The position numbers and the translations under genes were made by a program. Shown here piece by piece: positions 47,530-59,600 of a DNA stretch of 64,000 nt. The stretch is from Chondrosia reniformis (taxonomy: Eukaryota > Porifera > Demospongiae > Chondrillida > Chondrillidae). Within the stretch, counting starts at the first letter, position 1; each line of letters begins with the position of its first letter. Location of the stretch: the NCBI GenBank assembly GCA_947172415.1, contig OX359190.1, forward strand, positions 1,488,001 through 1,552,000, written 5' to 3'. The notes below the pieces were generated by a model. The model was not told where the DNA came from, ran no database searches, and was given only the letters and a program-made list of their open reading frames with translations.

Positions 47530-47860
47530 ATACCTGTGCTACTGTACCTGTGCTACTGTACCTGTGCTACTGTACCTGTGCTACTGTACCTGTGCTACTG
47601 TACCTGTGCTACTGTACCTGTGCTACTGTACCTGTGCTACTGTACCTGTGCTACTGTACCTGTGCTACTGTACCTGTGCTACTGTACCTGTGCTACTGTA
47701 CCTGTGCTACTGTACCTGTGCTACTGTACCTGTGCTACTGTACCTGTGCTACTGTACCTGTGCTACTGTACCTGTGCTACTGTACCTGTGCTACTGTACC
47801 TGTGCTACTGTACCTGTGCTACTGTACCTGTGCTACTGTATCTGTGCTACTGTACCTGTT
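47530..47860 (+). repeat. 14-bp minisatellite (CTGTACCTGTGCTA)n
   Basis: About 23 nearly perfect units. It is open in three frames (LLYLCYCTCATVPV-type), an artefact of low complexity. Confidence 0.93.
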
Positions 47861-50492
47861 TGTAGATATCATATCATGTTGACACAATTACAAGACCACC
47901 AACGAACCCATCAGCTCCGGGACTACCCACATAACACAACCCATGGACTGAATAGATGGCTTTTCATTACTGCAATAAAATATGTTCATGTCAACATGTT
48001 ACCTTATAAGTACAAACCCTGTCCAATGTTTTGATGGAATAATAAGGGCAGATTCACACATATTCAGCACACAAAGCACTTATCATAATTAAAAACATGT
48101 TATGTGTGTGAGCTTCATTGTCAGAATAACAATGACCACACAAAATATAGATCAACTACTACAAGATTCTTTCAATAGAACAGAGGAAGGAGTATTAGTA
48201 TGTTGATTGCAATATCATACTAGGCAGGCCGCAAGTATTTAAACTATACACACATGCATATGCTATATTCATATGAAGTACATCTTGTAGTATACATAAT
48301 GTATGTACATTTACACTGTCATGTCACTGAAATAAGGTATGCCATATACGTTCATATTTACGTGTACATTGAGCAAAAAATCCCCTTGAATATAAAAATA
48401 TATTTTGCTTAATGCATAAACAAGTATACTTAAGCTTACGGCCTTTGAATATAAAAATTATGGCAAATTAGATGAGCTTTAATTGGAACAGGTACACTTA
48501 GAACTGTAATTACTAGGTTTTGTTGTTAGAAAAACACTGTATATATGTACATAGTTAAACCTTTGCCACAATGATCTTAAAAGGCCAGGTGTAGTCCATA
48601 GTATGACTCCACACGTGTCGCAGTAAACTTCTGTGACCTCTACATGACCAAAACATCAGGGTCAATGAAAAACACTCACAGTTAGTACACACAAGGTCAG
48701 AGTTTGCAGCCACCCCTGTAATCAACTTGCATCAATTAGAGTGGGTATGCTATTATTAGTAGCACTAGTTATATATTATACTTGGTAAAGAAAGCAATGA
48801 CAATACTGTATATGAGTATATCAACACTGCTACATTTCTAGGAGGAGTGGAGTTTACTGTTTGATCTTTCCGTAGTGAGTGGTGTGAAACAATTTATAAA
48901 AGTTTTAGGACATTTTGGTCTCAGATTAATAATAACTATACACTTTAGAATTTCACTTTTTAAGCTGTTTCCTGCAGTTGCTATATACCAGGGCCGGGGA
49001 GTCCAATATTTTGTTCAGATTTAGTTGCCTGTTAGGTGTTCCTGCAGCATTGCTTCCATGTCGCTCAGCAAAACTAATTCATACCGAACATTGGCCGTTA
49101 CGTCTGCATTACGTTGTTAGTGTGAAATTTTCTGCTATTAGTTATTAAAAATTACAGCTGAAAATGCGCCAGAATCAATCTCAGAGAGGATAAAATACAA
49201 AAATTTATGCTGCTTTATACAGAAGCTGAACTGGTAAACTTTAAATCAATAGTGTTTATTGCATGTATCATTTATATATTATATATTGCTACAGGAGTCA
49301 ATATTATAGCCATAGTGTGAGCTTGTATATTGTACACATAAAGTATGTACACACATATATAGTAGGGCTGCACCATCCAGATAACCTAGCCAAAATTCAT
49401 TAAAATTTCTGCAGATAATTAATTACAGTAACAAGAACGTAAACTCTTTCCATTGGGTCACAACTCATTTATGTTAATACCCTTTCCCCTATCTGAGACA
49501 ATAGCAGGCTCCTTAAAGAACTTCAACACATGACCTATCCGCTCTCTTGGAGCCACATACATATTTCACAATACTAAACAGCTAAGGTCAAATAGTCAAA
49601 CGATTGGAAACCCGGCGGAAATGAGTAAGTTAAACATGACACAGATACATATGCACAAAGGCTAAAATTATTCGAATTTCACCATTTACTACAACAGTTT
49701 TCTGATAGGTTGTTAATTTACATCCAATTTATGAAACAAGTGCTAAATAGTTCAAAAGGCCTTCAACAGGTTCAGTACATGTAAGTTGTAGTGAGAAAGC
49801 ATGGTAAAAGCATGCCTGTTGTTGATACAACTGAAATATGTACAGCAGACCTGTTGCATCCTAGACACAGTTATTTAGCCTGTCATCCCACCTTTTAACA
49901 GGCATTGCCAAATATTTTATGGGGGGCAGGTTGAATAATATCTCAAAACACATCAGGTAACTACTTTCTGAGACACATATTCGGCCAATTATTAATAAGA
50001 ATAACAGTTACACTTGAGAAATAGCACTTAAAACACAAATTAGATGGGGTATGATGTCATATGATGTCATAAGGTGTAATACGGCTAAAAATAGGAGAAG
50101 CCTTAGTAGTGTTCTTTTAATCATATACATGTACTAGTGAATCAAAAATTGAAAATCAAATTGCAAGTTTGAAAGCGTTATTAACTTGAGGGTTGCATAA
50201 CTCCCTAGTGATATGAAACATATAACTGAAGTGAGGGCTTCTTAAAATGTTAACCAATTGCATAATCACTTCTTGGTACCTCATTTTAATGGCTTGTGTC
50301 AAGAAAATTCTTACTTAATAGGAGTTAGTTTATTAATTGTGTCCATTTATTAACCAATGCTACCAACATCCTATAGCTATATAATAACACGCATGTACAA
50401 GAAATTTTACAAAAAGTATATACGCATGTACTGTACGTATGCCTACATGAAAGAGTACGGATTATTTGTTGTAGGATACATACAAATTCTTG

Positions 50493-50579
50493 AGCTTCAG
50501 CAACAACTCATTTTAATTTAATTTATATAGCTGATGAAGACCTATGGGTCGAAACGCTAAATAAGTTGTTGCTGAAGCT
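50493..50579. mobile_element. Small palindromic element with ribozyme-like core
   Basis: Arms AGCTTCAGCAACAACT (50493-50508) and AGTTGTTGCTGAAGCT (50564-50579) are exact complements. Between them lies CTGATGAAGACCTATGGGTC followed by GAAACGC (50531-50557). In it GACC/GGTC can pair as a hairpin flanked by CTGATGA and GAAAC, like the conserved core of a hammerhead ribozyme with one extra A. Confidence 0.6.
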
Positions 50580-51408
50580 AAAGAATCATATCTATATGTA
50601 TGTCTACATGTATGTGATAATTAAGTTTACAAATTTGCATGGTGAGCTGGGAGCTGGTGCTTCCATAGTATAATTAAGAAGAGTTATCTGAATTTGAAAG
50701 AAATACATGGAACAGTGCCAATGCATCAACTAGATCATCCAACCTTCATCAAAAGTAAATCTAAACTGAGCACATATACGTACATATTTGTAGTCTTATA
50801 GCCTTGCACATCATCTCTATTAACAGACTTTACAGGAAGTTACAAGTCATCATTGGGTGTCACCATTGTTGATAATTGTTATATTGAACTTATATCAAAA
50901 CCAATTATACACTTTACTAAGGCATTGAGGAACCTCCCAATCACAAGGTAACGTATCACACTTAGAGCTGGACCAGTGACTACTTTAACCATGTAACTAA
51001 CAGTATACAGTGTAAGCTCTAGCTAATTCTCATACTTGTTTATATTTAGAGTAAAGTAGAGTAAATTCATGTTGCTGACTCTCAATAAGAATTTATTCTC
51101 ATATTTAGAGTAAATACCTATGACTGAAATTTAAGGTTTATGTATTTGAATATTGTTGCCATAGTAATTTAATATTGACCTTTAATCCAGGTAAGGAATA
51201 AAACAATGACAGATTTCAATTTAATTATGTGTATAAATTTAATAAATTAAATTAATCAACCCTATCTAATATAGTCGTTCTATATAAACAAATTTGCTAT
51301 ATACATCTCTCCTATATGTACAGAGATATAATTTACTTAATCAAATATATATAAGAGGCAGAATGCAGTTTAAAATAAGGGAAAACAGAGTACGTATATA
51401 CATATAGT

Positions 51409-51414
51409 TTTATT
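51409..51414 (-). terminator. Poly(A) signal of the minus-strand gene at 51453
   Basis: AATAAA on the minus strand, about 40 bp after the stop codon. Confidence 0.55.
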
Positions 51415-51452
51415 TAGAATTTCAAAAAAAAACTAAGTGTATATATTTCTGG

Positions 51453-52500
51453 TCAACAGGACTCCCTCGTGCCTTTTAAGGGCCTGTATCTTCCTGGACG
51501 AGCATTGATTGGTTGAGCTACCACTGGATTCTGATTGGGTAGAGTTTTTGGGTCTATATGCAGACGACATTTTTCTCCCTCTTCAGAAGTATATGAGATG
51601 AAGAAACCTTCCTCGGAATCCATTGACTGTATTTCACCTGAAGTTGGTAAGAATTCCAAATCAAATATACTTGCCTTGCTTATATTTGGTCTCAATACAA
51701 TAGTTCCATTTTCAATGCAAAAGTAATATTCCAAATTTGCTGAATCCACAGTTAGATCTTTAAGGATATGATAGCCAAATACAGTGTCTCCCGGTTGATC
51801 CCTCCATGCCAGTTTTAACTTGTACTTGTAACTGGAGGCGTCTAGGTGTTGGGGCATCTTCATAGTGTCTGTCACTTGCGTAATGGGACCATCAGAAGCG
51901 TACCGGGTAGTCAGTTTATGTGAAACGGGAGCTCCATAGGCAAAGAGGTAGATTGTAAAAGAAAGAACACTTGGCATGTCTAAATGTTCAGAAATTAAAA
52001 GCTATAAGAATCAATTCTGAATGCTGCTGAGGATGATAAATTCCAATGGTTACCAATGATACTGTAGATCTACTATCAGAGGTTTAGCTCTTTGGTTGTC
52101 TGCAAATAGACCACCTTGTGGGTAACCTTCTAGACTTAAGAGCTGTGGATATAGCAGGCACTTCTGAGTGCTAGCTTTGGACAGTCTATATAAAGGTTAC
52201 CTGGAAGCCCTACATGAAATCACCTTACACCACAAATTTATCACTTCCATATACACTGCAAAAACATTGGGGATAAACAATTCCTTTAATTTTTATACCT
52301 TTTACAGTCACAGTTAGCTCCCCAGACAACACAATGATTTCTCTCTCATTTAGAATCTTGTCCTCATTTTTATTTATGTGATGTGATTTAGGGGCAGAAA
52401 ACTGGATAATAGTGTCTGAATATAGGAACATGTCCATAGGTACGCATATAAACTCAGCTGTGCAAGAATTGGTTGCAAAAATGACTGTCAAAGGATTACT
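51453..52500 (-). CDS. Unknown protein, last two exons (5' end unresolved)
   Basis: Exon 52500-52299 (starts SNPLTVIFATN, ends GELTVTVK) has an acceptor before it and the donor AAAAG/GTATAA. It joins in phase 1 to exon 51979-51453, which starts DMPSVLSF and ends at a stop after TRESC. Together they give about 242 residues. The first exon lies further right and was not identified. The protein is rich in beta-strand patterns (YYFCIENGTIVLRP, IFDLEFLP, GFFISYTS) with an NGT sequon and a basic C-terminus (ARPGRYRPLKG). I do not recognise the family. The strand pattern FFISYTS...CRLHI loosely echoes FYLGY...LVHF in the gene at 40763. Codon use and two matching splice sites support a real gene. Confidence 0.55.
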
Positions 52501-53662
52501 CTATAAAACAATACATGAATATGTGGAAACAAAGGTTGCCATGGTAATGTCAGGAATGCTTTGTATATAGCATTTTACATAGGGCGTGTATAGTGATAAG
52601 GAATTACACAAAAAGAGATAAGCCTTAACTTGTTTTATCCTCCACAGAAGCTCCCTAAAAGGACATGGTCAATAGTCTTATAAATTATTACCAGAAACAC
52701 AGACATTGTGGCCATGTTATCGATGTGTAATCTGTGAAACAGATAACGTGTGCGTCAACCTGGCTACATGCATTTGCTGCATGAATAAAGTAATTAAATC
52801 TTGCCAGCTGCATTATGAAGGTTGTATGTAGGTTCAAATTTGGAGGTTATACAGCTCTACTAGTTACCTAACAACCGCTAGTGATTAGTAATATAAGTAA
52901 TTACAGTACACATGCGTAAGTGGCTAATATGAGTACATCAGCTGTTAGCTTAGTATAATATCATACTCTCACTTAATATCTGTTCTTCTCTAATCCTCCA
53001 GATAATACCAAATACAAAAATACAAATGATTATTAGTCACCTGATTACCACATGACAATACCATACAATGTAGTGTGGGGTGTGGGGGTGTGGTGGGGTG
53101 GGTGTGCTAGGAGTAGTATTGCACTATAAAGCGTTTGATTATTGATTACTTATGTATTTCTAAAATTATTATGCCTAATGTGTGTAGTCATGACAATGCA
53201 CGAGTTTTTGGATGAGAAATATCAATGTTATACCAATTTTCTCTCCATTTAAAAGTACTGCATGTCTACAGACAGCTACAGTTGCCATGGGAACAACAAA
53301 TGAATCTATAAATGGTAACTCAACATGGAAAATGTGTAAACTCTTGCACAAAAAAGAAGCTCAACGAAGTCAGCTTGATCATGCAGGTACAATTAATATT
53401 AATTATATCAAACAAATACAAAATCCAAAACATATGTGAAAACCATTTTTAGTTAGGACTGTCAGCTTGAAAAGAACTCTTTATCTTCTGCCATGTAGCA
53501 AGACCCTAGTTGATAGGCAATATTAGGATAAACACAACATGAATGACACATGTCAAAGATTTCAAAACATATAACAAAAATCGTTAATCGTGTTTGCTCT
53601 TCATTTACTTTCCCATATCTGTTTATAGATATAGGAATGGAAACCGGTGTGAAAAAGTACAT

Positions 53663-53790
53663 CCAGGGATTCACAAAAGATTAAGAAGAAGACAAAGATT
53701 CCCAGGGTCACTGATGAAGGGTGGAATTCCCAGAAACAGCTGTCTGACCCAGTGGAGAAGAAGAAAGAGAGGAAAAGAAAAGAAAAGAGC
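53663..53790 (+). repeat. R1 repeat, 5' half
   Basis: GGATTCACAAAAGATTAAGA, then CACTGATGAAGGGTGGAATT, then ACCCAGTGGAGAAGAAG. Confidence 0.75.
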
Positions 53791-55249
53791 TCCGTCTAGG
53801 CTGGGAGAGTGCAGATTAAGCAGTGACACCAAATTATCAACAGTCTTGAATTGTGAGGAGGGCAGGAGGACGAGCCATTCCACTAATATAATTAAACCCA
53901 GGCCAACCTTCTCATTGGTCTAATAAGCACACATGGACAGCCACTGAAAGTTTATCTGCAAATTCTTCTTCACCCTATAGAAGGCAGTTATCCCAAAACT
54001 AAACTACACACACAATGATATGGAGTAACATCCTGCCTAGATTAGACAAGCCAATGAGTATGGGTTTTACATCCCAAAATACGAGACTGATTTACACATA
54101 ACAAGGATATAGGCAATGTTAAGTTTGACACAATTAACACCATATTAAAGGTTTCTTTGCAGTATTAGGTACATATGTACGTACTATAGGCAGTGACTTT
54201 AGTCATAATTGTACCCGTACGTTTGGTTCCTACAATGAACCAAAATTTCCTGGAGTTCACAAAAGAGTGTCACAGGAATTGAAAGGGAGTGAACATTGAT
54301 CAGGCCAGGATGTGTCGCTATATATAACATCATTTACCCATTCATAGCTTGTTACACACTCTACTGTATATAATTAGCATTGCAGATGTCACTTTATGAG
54401 AATAGCTGTACACTACAAAGACATTCAGTTAAGTCGGCCATTTTATACTAAAACTAGTTCCTAATGACCACATAGCAGCTCCAGTATGAAGTCCCTCAGA
54501 GTTTAGGAGTAAAACCCTGTAATAATTAGTTATGCCAGAGAAGTCATACAGAGTGCCTGATTTAGCCAAGAAGGATACGTACAGTAGGTCAACAGTTAAT
54601 ATGTACGTATATAAATACGTACATAAAGATTTTTTTGAGCTATACAGTAAAAAACAGAGAGTTAAAGACGTTCAAATGTGTTTAGTGTTTAATGTTATTG
54701 TACATACTGTACGTACGTATGTAGCTGTTTGACCTATATATTATAATACGTACATAGGTATGTATGTATGTATGTATGTATGTATATATAGACTAATTTG
54801 AATCTAAATTTGAAATATTTTCTGCTTGTATTAAAATGTAGGCTTCCTTAGAAGAATCAGGCTTCACTGTATGCTAATGTTCTGGTGTTAATTTCAGGGT
54901 TTTCCCTTTTCCAAGATACATGCAAACTAATTGAAACCTTTTGTCTTTAAAAAAAAGGATAGAATTTGAGATTCTTATAAACGCTGGCATGGTCATGTAA
55001 TATCTCAGTTTATTCTTCTAATGCAAAGACTGGATTGAATTTATAATAGTGTGTTCAATACCATATAAATCTTCGCATATTAAAGGCACAACAGGTCATT
55101 CAACCACAATATTTATTTTACAATGAAGTCATAGCAAAGGGTTAACCAAAATTGAAATGCAGATTATATTCAAATATGCCAACACAATCAAAACAGGAAC
55201 TCTACAGGAAAACAAGATTATCCTCATTCTGTAAACAATACTTAATAGG

Positions 55250-55347
55250 GCTAATTCCAAATAGACTCACTTGTGTTTCAGAAAACATGACTAATTTTGC
55301 TAATTCCAAATAGACTCACTTGTGTTTCAGAAAACATGACTAACTTT
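55250..55347 (+). repeat. 49-bp direct duplication
   Basis: GCTAATTCCAAATAGACTCA starts at 55250 and again at 55299, with nearly identical continuation. Confidence 0.88.
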
Positions 55348-56098
55348 GGTTAAAAAATGAAATCATCTCAACTGTCCTTAAACTCTGCACTTACAAGGAA
55401 TTTCCAATTTAGTTGATTTTAAGCTACAAAGGTCATTTATTAATTTAATCCCTCTCTCTCCTTTCCACCAAGTGATTTAAGAGGTAAAACTGTTTGGCAT
55501 GTTAAATATAGTGTAACCATGGTGAACTCCAGAAACAAGGTAACGACTTGCAAGTGTAACTATATACTACATAACTTACACTTCCATTTCAGTTTAATGC
55601 CTACATACCTGTCAAGTGCTTCATTTTGTGGACTTTGTAAGGATTAATTTAAACACTCAAGAAAGACTTCACTGCCTCTATCATGTGCAGTCATGTGATA
55701 ATATGTATATGTACCGTACGTATATAGCAAGTGAATTTGTGAGATAAGATAGCCAACCATTATGGACAAAATAAAATTTGTTGATAGAATTTACAATTTT
55801 GTCTTCAATTTTGAGAAATTTGATCACTTAAACAGTTTTATCATAAACAAATTCCACTGCTACAAATGTACATACAAAATGTGATTGGTATATATCTTTA
55901 AGGGCTTGTTAATACTTTAATGCTTTCACCCTATAATGTCGTAATATTATTTAGAGCTTATAGGTAATTTTTGTGTTTAAAATGAATTTGGCAATTATTA
56001 TTAATTTTATCAATTTTTGAAGTTTACGGTATCGCTGCCAAATTCAAAGGATCAGTTGCTAAGTTTCTGCCAATTCTGGGAAAGTGCAGTTTTCAAAC

Positions 56099-56240
56099 AG
56101 GGATGCATGCAGAACTTGGGGGCAGGGGAGAGAGGAATGAAAATTTCCCAAATTTAGGTGGAGTAATGATATGAGGGTATATATTACCTTCCCAAAAGTC
56201 TAGGAGGGAGGGGGCAAAATCAATCCTAGGGGGACAAATG
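56099..56240 (-). mobile_element. MITE related to the CEP70 intron 3 element
   Basis: Reverse-oriented relative of 2460-2617: CAGGGATGCATGCAGAACTT at the left, then CAAAATCAATCCTAGGGGG at the right. It shows the family is also outside the duplicated block. Confidence 0.65.
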
Positions 56241-56403
56241 CCTTGCCAATCATAGGTCATAGGTCATAGGTCATAGGATAATAAGCTTTTTGAAACTTGG
56301 CATCAAGTAACATTACATATAACGACAATGGGATGCTTGCTAATTCCACAAAAGTACAGTCAAATAATAACATACAAAATACAAATATTATCCTACGTAT
56401 GAG

Positions 56404-56642
56404 CCAAGGATTCACAGAAGATCAAGATAAAGACAAAGATCCCAGGATCACTGATGAAGGGTGGAATTCCCAGAAATAGCCGTCTGACCCAGTGGAGAAG
56501 AAGATGAAAGAGGGGAAAAGAAGAAAGAAAAGACTCCTGTATCTTTATCCAAAGCTCTCTTCAGGTTTAGTTCCCCTATAGGCTTTTTTACAGAATAGGC
56601 ATATAGCATGTAGGAAAATGGTATATTAGATTTTTCATGTGC
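56404..56642 (+). repeat. R1 repeat, full length
   Basis: Reference copy of R1, about 239 bp. GGATTCACAGAAGATCAAGA at the left; GATGAAGGGTGGAATTCCCA, AAAAGACTCCTGTATCTTTA and TTCAGGTTTAGTTCCCCTAT inside; GCATGTAGGAAAATGGTATA near the right end. It lies just 3' of the SNX4 stop codon. No terminal inverted repeat or coding capacity was seen, so it is non-autonomous. Confidence 0.82.
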
Positions 56643-56675
56643 ACGATAATAATAACAGTCAATAATAACATACAA

Positions 56676-59600
56676 TTAGCTAGAGAAGAGGACTTGAACA
56701 CATGCACAGGTTACTAGGTGCTTCAGTACCTTGCGATGAAGCTGAATCTGCAGCTGAACAAAGTTCACCAGAACGCTCCTAAAGTCAGCAACTTTCTGAG
56801 TATTAAAGTGTTCAAAGTCTTTCAAGGCTTGTTGATTGAATGCTCTATGTTTTAGAAGTATACGCAGTACATCATAACATATTTCAGTATAACATAGGTT
56901 ACTACCATTCATTTCAGGAAATTTCAGTATAACATAGTATTCTTTGCTTACTTTAAGTTTCTACGCTTTTCCTTGCAGACTATATCAAGCTCTCTCATTT
57001 CAGTCTCAAGTGCAGCTATTTTCTCTTCTATCGGCACTTCTGGTCCTCGTTTGAACATTTTCTTGAGCGAGAACCCTCCACCAGTCCCTCCTTCACTAGC
57101 CTGCAAGGTCATAGTACAGTAACCATGGTGACAGTTAACACATCTCAGGACTTTATTTAAGGTGGGGGAGGGGGAGAGGGACATTTGGCATTTTTCTTAA
57201 TAAAGTCCTTTACTCATTGTAACATATCTGGAAATGTCATACTAAATACACACTGTAACCATAGCAACCACAGTGTATCAGTTGGCCATATAGGTAATCA
57301 CATGTCGTATGTGGGTGGAGCTGTAGTGAGTATATATAGTATATTCTGGCTTGAAGAAATCATAGTTCATTTCTGAAAAGGACAGATTACAACCTCCACA
57401 TGAAGGTGTCACATTTTAACAACAAAGATAAGATATGGTTGACTCCTTATGTACCATCCTGGTGTGACCCACTCCATTCTAAAAAGGCCACAGTGACATT
57501 TATCAGTCAATAAACAGTCATATTTTAGGTGGGATGAATCGACTGATATCATAAAAGGTTACATTACAGGGAGCTCGCCACTTACCACCTGCTAATCAGT
57601 AACAGGGTTCCATCCGGAAATTTTTGTAAGGGGTGACTTTTAAAATTTTTGCAGGGTCGGTGTCATACTTACCTTGATAAAATAGTTAAGTGGCAATCTA
57701 AATCCAAGGGGGGAGGGGGGGCAACTCTTTAGCAAGGGGGGAGGGGGGCAACTCTTTAGCAAGGGGGGAGGGGGGGCAACTCTTTAGCAAGGGGGGAGGG
57801 GGGCAACTCTTTAGCAAGGGGGGAGGGGGGGCAACTCTTTAGCAAGGGGGGAGGGGGGCAACTCTTTAGCAAGGGGGGAGGGGGGGCAACTCTTTAGCAA
57901 GGGGGGAGGGGGGGGCAACTCTTTAGCAAGGGGGGAGGGGGGCAACTCTTTAGCAAGGGGGGAGGGGGGGCAACTCTTTAGCAAGGGGGGAGGGGGGGCA
58001 ACTCTTTAGCAAGGGGGGAGGGGGGCAACTCTTTAGCAAGGGGGGAGGGGGGCAACTCTTTAGCAAGGGGGGAGGGGGGGAACTCTTTAGCAAGGGAGGG
58101 CAAACACCCCACCTCACCCCCTCCCCTGAATGAAACCCTGCTAACTATGAAAGTGGCACATTTCCAATATAAAGAGAACCATTGCATAAAAGGTAAGTCT
58201 TCACACATCAACTATATTAACTATTCAAACTCCTTAAATTTGATTGCTTTTCCACAGCATCACTTACCAGCCTAAATACTCCAAAATAGGCTATAATTAT
58301 TGCAAACATGATTCAATAAATAATGTTAGTGATATAATAACATCTAATTAGGTGGTGAGGTGGTTGCCATTGGTTACCACTTACCTCATGGCTTATTTCT
58401 AATGTGACTAATAGAATGAAAGTCACAAATATAAACACATTAAGAACTAAATAGAGTAATTAATATATAAACAAGATAAGATAGGAGTATTGCCAGAGAA
58501 ATAGCATATCCTTTAAATCAAATAAATCAGACAACATTATTTCTCCAATTAATAGTTGCCATGGCTACGGTCACTATCCATTTCTTGGGTTATAGAAGAA
58601 TCTTATGTAAACATGTAGTGTGGCAACTATATTGTGTAATCAGACAATCAAAGTCAAACAGTGAACCATTGAAAACATCATCTTTTCAATGATTGCCAAT
58701 TAGCAATTTAATATATACCTATGCAGTACTGTATATACGTAGGTAAATGTTTCAGGGTAGGTACATTTATAATGAAAACTTCTCTTTATATGGTAATGTG
58801 TGTCTCTACTACAATGACAGGATATACCACTTGCAGTGGACGGAGGTGCATCACACTAGCCTACATACACATTTGTAGCTATCCAATTACTGCTCATCCC
58901 CACAAGTCTGGCACCTCACGTCCGTTACACAACACATCCACACTCACACACTTATCAGACTGTCCTACCCATCCACCATTATCCATCCACCCATCCACCA
59001 TTATCCATTATCTATCCATCCATCCACCATTATCCATCCACCCATCCACCATTATCCATCCATCCATCCATCCATCCATCCATCCACCCATCCATCCATC
59101 CATCCATCCACCCATCCATCAGTAAACAATCAATAAACAACTCACCTGTTTTTCTAACTTTTCTTTCTCGTCAACTTTAGCAAAGATGGCGTCTTCAGCC
59201 TTTTCATATTGACCTTGCAACTGTTCCTGCTTGCGGACAACCAACTTGAGTGAATCACAGAAACCGATGTACTCCTTCAAAGGAAGGAGGTACCGCACCT
59301 CCTCCTCTTCCATAAAGGTATCAATGGACTTTGCATAACTTTGTCAGAAGAAAAGAGGAAAAAAGGAAAAAAAGTGATGTACAATGAAGAAATAAAAACA
59401 ATCTTTGCTGACCTGTCAAAATATCCTGTAGCCTTTTGCAGTGCATCTGCAAGCTCCTTCTCTGTTTCAATCATCTGAGAAAGTTCACTGCCGTAGTGTG
59501 CATAACCGTAATACATGCCGTTCCAAAAGACCACCATTTTCTACAATGGATAGGTGGACAGGAAGATGGGTGACTATAGGGACGGATGGATGGATAGATG

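Larger units (their letters stand above)
41270..51408. other. Gene-poor AT-rich region
   Basis: About 10 kb without a convincing gene on either strand. It contains R1 copies, minisatellites and small inverted-repeat elements listed separately. The remaining open frames are short, AT-driven and lack family signatures. Confidence 0.5.
52501..56403. other. Intergenic, probably holds 5' exon(s) of the 51453 gene
   Basis: About 3.9 kb of AT-rich DNA. It contains an R1 fragment (53663-53790), a GGGTGTGGGG-type G-rich patch near 53076-53104, and a 49-bp direct duplication (55250-55347). No coding exon could be assigned with confidence. Confidence 0.4.

Noticed and set aside
47489-48034. 181-codon frame of LLYLCYCTCATVPV repeats
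   Set aside because: A 14-bp minisatellite is open in three frames at once; no flanking coding signal.
53594-53923. 109-codon + strand frame with RKRGKEKKR
   Set aside because: It runs through an R1 repeat; the same frame appears in other R1 copies, so it is not a gene.
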